Positions 8,908 to 12,296 of a stretch of DNA of 12,296 bases are shown here, piece by piece. This DNA comes from Oscillospiraceae bacterium. Lineage in GTDB: Bacteria; Bacillota; Clostridia; Oscillospirales; Ruminococcaceae. The stretch spans positions 1 through 12,296 of the forward strand of contig JAAWBP010000147.1 of NCBI GenBank assembly GCA_022792755.1. The letters are read 5' to 3'. Position 1 is the first letter of the stretch; each line of letters opens with the position of its first letter. The notes under the pieces were generated by a model. It was not told the DNA's origin. It did not search any database and saw nothing but the letters and a program-made list of their open reading frames with translations. Made by a program: the position numbers and the translations under genes.

Positions 8908-9312
8908 TCAGCCTCTCCGCCGCTGGGCGAGGATCGCCTCATGCTCTTTGATGAGCTCCGTGACCAGCTCTGCAAAGCTCCAGCTTTGATTCATAGCGGT
9001 CGCCATCGCTTTGATCGGAACCGATACCCCGTTTGTCCTCAGAGCTTTTAAAAGCTCATCCATCCGCGCGCTGGACATGCCGCACATACAGAGCACACCC
9101 CCGCAGGACGGCGCGGCGGGGTGTTCCTCCGTTTCTGAGAAGCCCGGGAATCCGGCGAGATACCCCACCTTCTGCCCCAGCTCGTCAGGGGACACACTGT
9201 ATTCCTCGATGGACAACGCCTTTAATACCGCCGATAAAAGAGGCTGCATCGCCGGTTCCACTGCGTAAGAAAGAACCCGTTCCGGCACTTTTGCAGCGAT
9301 ATGAGCTTTCAT
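8908..9312 (-). CDS. DUF3783 domain-containing protein
   Basis: The 134-residue protein has no known function. The C-terminal half (about 70-130) fits DUF3783 of Firmicutes: a CGM motif (C77-G-M) followed by MDELLKALRTNGVSVPIKAMATAMNQSW and a helical ending FAELVTELIKEHEAI. The N-terminal half is less conserved and contains C70, C75 and C77 near the boundary. No membrane segment or signal peptide is visible. The ATG has GGAGGG six nt upstream. It follows the CNNM/CorC gene by 66 nt on the same strand with no clear terminator between, so co-transcription is likely. Confidence 0.8.
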   Translation of the reverse strand: MKAHIAAKVPERVLSYAVEPAMQPLLSAVLKALSIEEYSVSPDELGQKVGYLAGFPGFSETEEHPAAPSCGGVLCMCGMSSARMDELLKALRTNGVSVPIKAMATAMNQSWSFAELVTELIKEHEAILAQRRRG

Positions 9313-9378
9313 AGATCGCCCTCCGTTCTTTTTTGTCTTTCCTGTTCCCGACCGATCAGGGCGGGAGCTTATCTGCCT

Positions 9379-10719
9379 CTATTTCTTTTCCTGCTCGGAT
9401 TCCGGCTGCCGTTCCACCTTGACCTTGTCGATGCGGCGTTCCACGACATCCAGCACGGTCAGGGTGATGCCGCCGGCCGTTACCGAGGGCCGTTCCCCCT
9501 CCGCGGGGATATAGCCGAGCCGGTCGATGATATAGCCGCCGATGGTGTCGTAATCCCCTTCACCGCTGAAACGAAAGCCGAACAGCTTTTCCACCTCTTC
9601 GAGCGGGGCCAGCCCATCGATCAAATAGACGTTTTCAGAGAGCTGAGAGACCTCTTCCTCTTCGTCGTCGTATTCATCCTGAATGCTGCCGACGATGGAT
9701 TCGAGCAGATCCTCCATTGTCACCAGCCCGGCCGTTCCGCCGTATTCGTCTACGACAACCGCCATCTGTACCTTTTGGGACTGAAATTGCTGGAACAGCT
9801 CTTTACAGTGATTCGTTTCGGGAACATAAAGGGGTTTGCGCATATAGTGTTCTACCCTGAACTCAGCCGGGGGTGCAGTGAGAACCAGGTTGAGCAGATC
9901 CTTGATATACAAGATCCCGACGATGTCATCCAAGTCCCCGTCATAGACCGGGACGCGGGAATACCCAGTGTCCACTGCCGTGTGGATACATTCCTCCAGG
10001 CCGGCGTCTAAGGGGAGAGCTGTTATTTCGGTGCGGTGGGTCATGATCTCCGCCGCCGCCCGGTCGTCGAATTCAAAGATGTTGTTGATCATCTCCCGGT
10101 CCGTTTGTTCGATCGAACCGTTTTCGTTGCCGACGTCGATCATCATCCGGATTTCCTCTTCCGTCACCTGTTCGGACTCCTGCTCCGCACCCACGCCGAA
10201 CAAGCGGAGAACCAGGTTGGTCGACCAGGAGAGGAAGGAGACAAAGGGCCTTTCGACCAGATAGATCACCCGCAGCGGGCGCGCGATTGCAAAAGAAATC
10301 TTTTCACTGCTGTTCATGGCGAGGCGCTTTGGGACGAGCTCGCCGAACACGAGGGTGAAAAACGAAAGGATGATTGTGATCACCACGAGGGAGACGCCCC
10401 GGATGAGGCCGGGATTCACGCCGGAGCCGCTGAACGCGAGGACGATGTACTCTGCAAAGGTGTCGGCCGCCACCGCCGAGGCGAGCAGGCCAGACAGGGT
10501 GACGCCCACCTGGATGGTCGCCAGAAACCTGGAGGGCTGCCCCACCAGGTTGACAAGGATACCAGCTTTTTTATTGCCGTCATGCGCCATTTTACGCAGC
10601 TTGGCGTCGTTGAGCGAGATGATTGCGATCTCGCTCATGGCAAAAAATGCGTTTACGAGGATGAGTACAATGAGCAGGGCGATATAAAGCCATATACTGC
10701 CGCCGTCAGGATCGGACAT
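9379..10719 (-). CDS. Hemolysin-family CNNM/CBS/CorC protein, probable Mg2+ or other divalent cation exporter
   Basis: The 446-residue membrane protein has the full family layout. A CNNM (DUF21) transmembrane domain covers about residues 8-180, with hydrophobic segments near 10-30, 70-95, 107-127 and 145-170 and the conserved FFAMSEIAI and GELVPKRLA motifs. A CBS pair follows at about 225-345 (IMTHRTEITAL ... YSRVPVYDGDLDDIVGIL, then VVVDEYGGTAGLVTMEDLLESIVG). A C-terminal CorC/HlyC domain (about 358-436) comes after an acidic stretch (DDEEEE). Relatives include YhdP/MpfA-type and CorB/CorC proteins, now mostly viewed as Mg2+ exporters; haemolysis is an old family name. The ATG has GGAG nine nt upstream, and a good sigma-A promoter precedes it. 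First gene of the minus-strand cluster. Confidence 0.92.
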   Translation of the reverse strand: MSDPDGGSIWLYIALLIVLILVNAFFAMSEIAIISLNDAKLRKMAHDGNKKAGILVNLVGQPSRFLATIQVGVTLSGLLASAVAADTFAEYIVLAFSGSGVNPGLIRGVSLVVITIILSFFTLVFGELVPKRLAMNSSEKISFAIARPLRVIYLVERPFVSFLSWSTNLVLRLFGVGAEQESEQVTEEEIRMMIDVGNENGSIEQTDREMINNIFEFDDRAAAEIMTHRTEITALPLDAGLEECIHTAVDTGYSRVPVYDGDLDDIVGILYIKDLLNLVLTAPPAEFRVEHYMRKPLYVPETNHCKELFQQFQSQKVQMAVVVDEYGGTAGLVTMEDLLESIVGSIQDEYDDEEEEVSQLSENVYLIDGLAPLEEVEKLFGFRFSGEGDYDTIGGYIIDRLGYIPAEGERPSVTAGGITLTVLDVVERRIDKVKVERQPESEQEKK

Positions 10720-10758
10720 TTCTGCATTCTCCTTTAAAAGTTTATTCTTGCATCTAAC

Positions 10759-10787
10759 AATATAGAGGATTTCCAGCCGTCTGTCAA
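10759..10787 (-). promoter_or_regulatory. Sigma-A promoter of the CNNM/CorC gene
   Basis: On the minus strand a perfect TTGACA (10787-10782) is followed after exactly 17 nt by TATATT (10764-10759). Transcription would begin near 10752, leaving a leader of about 33 nt. It is divergent from the mutY promoter, the two -35 boxes being about 23 bp apart. Confidence 0.8.
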
Positions 10788-10810
10788 TCGGGTTCCACGT
10801 CGCTCCCCGC

Positions 10811-10839
10811 TTTTCTTCCCGCGGCGTTTATGGTACAAT
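10811..10839 (+). promoter_or_regulatory. Extended -10 promoter upstream of the mutY leader
   Basis: TGGTACAAT (10831-10839) is a TG-extended -10 with five of six matches to TATAAT. At 17-nt spacing the -35 (10811-10816) is TTTTCT, only three of six, which extended -10 promoters tolerate. Transcription would start near 10846. Confidence 0.55.
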
Positions 10840-10845
10840 GTCAGC

Positions 10846-11150
10846 AAAGGCAGACGCGGCCTGTGTCCGGGCGGCGGAGTGCCTCCGCCCTCAATTCGCG
10901 GCTGGGTGTCCCCGGCGGGACAAACGCGATTCGCAGGTAGTACCAGTAACAGCGTTGGCAACCCGCGAGACACGTTGTACAATCTTAGGTGCCTCGCAGG
11001 ACAATTATCCTAAAAATGGCAGAACGTTGGGGTGCGAAATTGCTCAGTCCGAGCACGGACGCGCCTCGCAGGTCTATTCCTGAAAACCGGTAAAACACCA
11101 GTGTACGAAATACCAGCGGCGGCTCGCCGCCCGGGATCACCCGGCGTGAA
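10846..11150 (+). ncRNA. Highly structured RNA or leader upstream of mutY, class not recognised
   Basis: This 443-nt gap has no convincing gene, but between the promoter and the mutY ribosome site it holds a series of short perfect hairpins. They are 10873-10878 with 10884-10889; 10907-10912 with 10917-10922 (CGGC loop); 10998-11001 with 11008-11011; 11041-11045 with 11051-11055, or alternatively 11047-11051 with 11056-11060; 11069-11072 with 11079-11082; 11116-11121 with 11125-11130; and 11131-11135 with 11140-11144. Short A-rich linkers separate several of them. No T run follows, so the RNA probably continues into mutY unless processed. It could be a leader that senses something, or an independent small RNA. 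I cannot match it to 6S, SRP, RNase P, tmRNA, T-box or a riboswitch I know; raiA or another Clostridia RNA motif is possible. Confidence 0.5.
10991..11130 (+). repeat. Two tandem near-repeats of about 72 nt inside the mutY leader
   Basis: GCCTCGCAGG occurs at 10991-11000 and again at 11063-11072. In both units it is followed by a 6-nt loop closed by CCT, an A-rich stretch, a GG-containing part, then GTGCGAAAT (11032-11040) or GTACGAAAT (11103-11111), and then a perfect stem-loop (11041-11055 or 11116-11130). The matched boxes are 72 and 71 nt apart. A more diverged third copy may begin at 10930 (TTCGCAGG, then GTACAAT at 10977). The shared order of boxes with differing stem bases suggests an RNA module repeated in tandem. 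Confidence 0.6.
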
Positions 11151-11162
11151 AGGAGTCTTAAA

Positions 11163-12239
11163 TTGAAACTGAATCTCACCTCCGATGCACTGGAAGCTCT
11201 TTCCGCGCTGCCGGGGCTGCTCCTGCCGTGGTACAGGAAAAACGCCCGCTCGATGCCCTGGCGGGAAACGCCGAAGCCCTATTACACCTGGATATCTGAA
11301 ATCATGCTCCAGCAGACCCGGGTAGAGGCGGCCACCAGCTATTTTCTCCGCTTTGTCGAGGCTCTTCCGTCGATTCCCACGCTGGCTTCGGTTCCCGATG
11401 AGGACTTGATGAAGCTCTGGGAGGGACTCGGATATTACAGCCGGGCGCGGAACTTGAAAAAAGCGGCGGAAATCCTCTGCCGGGATTACGGTGGAGAGCT
11501 TCCGGCGGATCACAGCGCCCTTCTCGCCCTTCCCGGAATCGGAAGCTATACGGCCGGGGCGATCGCCTCGATTGCGTTCGGGCTCCCTTACCCCGCCGTG
11601 GATGGAAACGTCCTGCGGGTGGTCTCCCGGGTGGCGGAGTGCCGGGCCGATATCGGCGACAATGCGGTGAAAAAAGAGTGGGAGAAGGTGATTTCTGTGA
11701 TCCTTCCCGAAAAAGACGTCGGGGATTTCAACCAGTCGCTGATGGAGCTGGGGGCGCTGGTCTGCCAGCCGAACGGCTCCCCCCGCTGTTTGTATTGCCC
11801 GCTCGGAAAGGTTTGCATAGGATTTCATAACCGGACGGCGGAGGAGCTGCCGGTCAAGGCGCCGAAGAAAGAGCGCAGGGTGGAGCAGCTTACGGTTTTC
11901 CTCCTCGTCTGCGACGGCAGGGCCGCGCTCTCGAAGCGCGGCGAGCGGGGGCTTCTTGCCGGGCTTTGGGAATTGCCGAACTGTCTAGGTTCTGTTTCGT
12001 CTGAACGGGTGATCGGTTATTTTGCCGAAAAGGGGATCGGGGCGGAACTGACGCCTGCCGGAACTGCAAAACATAGCTTTACCCATGTGGAATGGCGGAT
12101 GGAGGGGCTCTTGATCCAGCTGGATCGGCCTCTGGAGTTTCCCGGCCTGCACTGGGCTGCGAAGGAGGAGCTCGAAGCGAGATACCCGCTTCCGTCTGCC
12201 TTTAAAAAATATCGCAAATTCCTGGAAAATATGTTATAA
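11163..12239 (+). CDS. mutY: A/G-specific adenine glycosylase MutY
   Basis: MutY removes adenine paired with 8-oxoguanine, the last safeguard against G-to-T mutations from oxidation. The 358-residue protein has the helix-hairpin-helix glycosylase domain with catalytic E46 (SEIMLQQTRV), hairpin LPGIGSYTAG (123-132) and D147 (AVDGNVLRV). The iron-sulfur cysteines are C201, C209, C212 and C218, so the first spacing is seven residues rather than the six of E. coli MutY. The C-terminal Nudix-like 8-oxoG recognition domain (about 240-358) includes GLLAGLWELP and the FTH loop (HSFTHVEW). The start is TTG at 11163, with AGGAG (11151-11155) seven nt upstream. It stands behind a long structured leader; its stop codon overlaps a promoter for a gene outside the window. 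Confidence 0.95.
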   Translation: MKLNLTSDALEALSALPGLLLPWYRKNARSMPWRETPKPYYTWISEIMLQQTRVEAATSYFLRFVEALPSIPTLASVPDEDLMKLWEGLGYYSRARNLKKAAEILCRDYGGELPADHSALLALPGIGSYTAGAIASIAFGLPYPAVDGNVLRVVSRVAECRADIGDNAVKKEWEKVISVILPEKDVGDFNQSLMELGALVCQPNGSPRCLYCPLGKVCIGFHNRTAEELPVKAPKKERRVEQLTVFLLVCDGRAALSKRGERGLLAGLWELPNCLGSVSSERVIGYFAEKGIGAELTPAGTAKHSFTHVEWRMEGLLIQLDRPLEFPGLHWAAKEELEARYPLPSAFKKYRKFLENML

Positions 12240-12279
12240 TAACCTCACCCGTTGGCGAAATCAAAGATTTCGAACGGGT
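12212..12279 (+). promoter_or_regulatory. Promoter overlapping the mutY stop codon, with a 5' stem-loop in its transcript
   Basis: TGTTATAAT (12232-12240) is a perfect extended -10, with a weak TCGCAA at the -35 place (12212-12217, spacing 17). Transcription would start near 12247. Exactly there a stem begins: 12247-12253 pairs with 12273-12279 and 12256-12262 with 12266-12272, leaving a GG bulge and an AAA loop. No T run follows within the window, so it looks like a 5' end stem of the next transcript rather than a mutY terminator. Confidence 0.5.
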
Positions 12280-12296
12280 ACCCGAGAATATTGTTA

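Noticed and set aside
9350..9365. ACCGATCAGGGC also present at the left end of the window (1-12), a possible direct repeat or attachment site
   Set aside because: A 12-nt match is expected by chance several times in a window this size, and no mobile-element gene lies between or beside the copies.
10036..10737. Open frame of 233 codons on the plus strand opposite the CNNM/CorC gene
   Set aside because: It is the antisense shadow of a gene with full domain layout and contains no recognisable domain.
10838..11083. Possible 81-residue small protein in the mutY leader
   Set aside because: Its ATG overlaps the -10 box, there is no ribosome site, the composition is unlike a natural protein, and the bases are better explained by RNA hairpins.

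Overview
The window looks like chromosomal DNA from a GC-rich member of the Clostridia, probably Oscillospiraceae or Ruminococcaceae-like. This rests on the heat-shock order hrcA-grpE-dnaK-dnaJ behind a CIRCE operator, a Gram-positive-type DnaK of 615 residues, strong AGGAGG-type ribosome binding sites with frequent GTG and TTG starts, and an NADPH-type iron alcohol dehydrogenase. The genus cannot be named from this sequence alone. No phage, insertion sequence, CRISPR, tRNA or rRNA sequence was recognised.

Layout. A DegV-family gene runs in from the left edge (1-798, +). It is followed by a perfect 19-bp hairpin terminator and a convergent iron-containing alcohol dehydrogenase gene (989-2173, -). 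That gene is divergent from the class I heat-shock operon. The shared intergenic region carries a -10-overlapping palindrome on the dehydrogenase side and a sigma-A promoter plus perfect CIRCE on the hrcA side. hrcA (2448-3524) overlaps grpE (3487-4038) by 38 nt, then come dnaK (4077-5924) and, after a hairpin-containing gap, dnaJ (6026-7189). HrcA would repress the operon by binding CIRCE, and DnaK, DnaJ and GrpE form the Hsp70 folding machine. Two tandem hairpins end the operon.

Four genes on the minus strand follow (7349-10719). In transcription order they are a CNNM/CBS/CorC-type membrane protein, a DUF3783 protein, a TIM-barrel sugar isomerase/epimerase-like protein and a Nudix hydrolase. 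The first has a clear sigma-A promoter. The last two lie 21 nt apart and are probably co-transcribed.

The most interesting stretch is the 443-nt gap between the CNNM/CorC gene and mutY (11163-12239, +). An extended -10 promoter would start transcription near 10846 and give mutY a leader of about 317 nt packed with short perfect hairpins. It contains at least two near-repeats of about 72 nt, each opening with the same 10-mer, followed by a small hairpin, an A-rich stretch, a GT(G/A)CGAAAT box and a final stem. A third, more diverged copy may lie upstream. I do not recognise this RNA; it may be a known structured-RNA class or a new one. At the right edge an extended -10 promoter overlaps the mutY stop codon, with a stem-loop starting where its transcript would begin.
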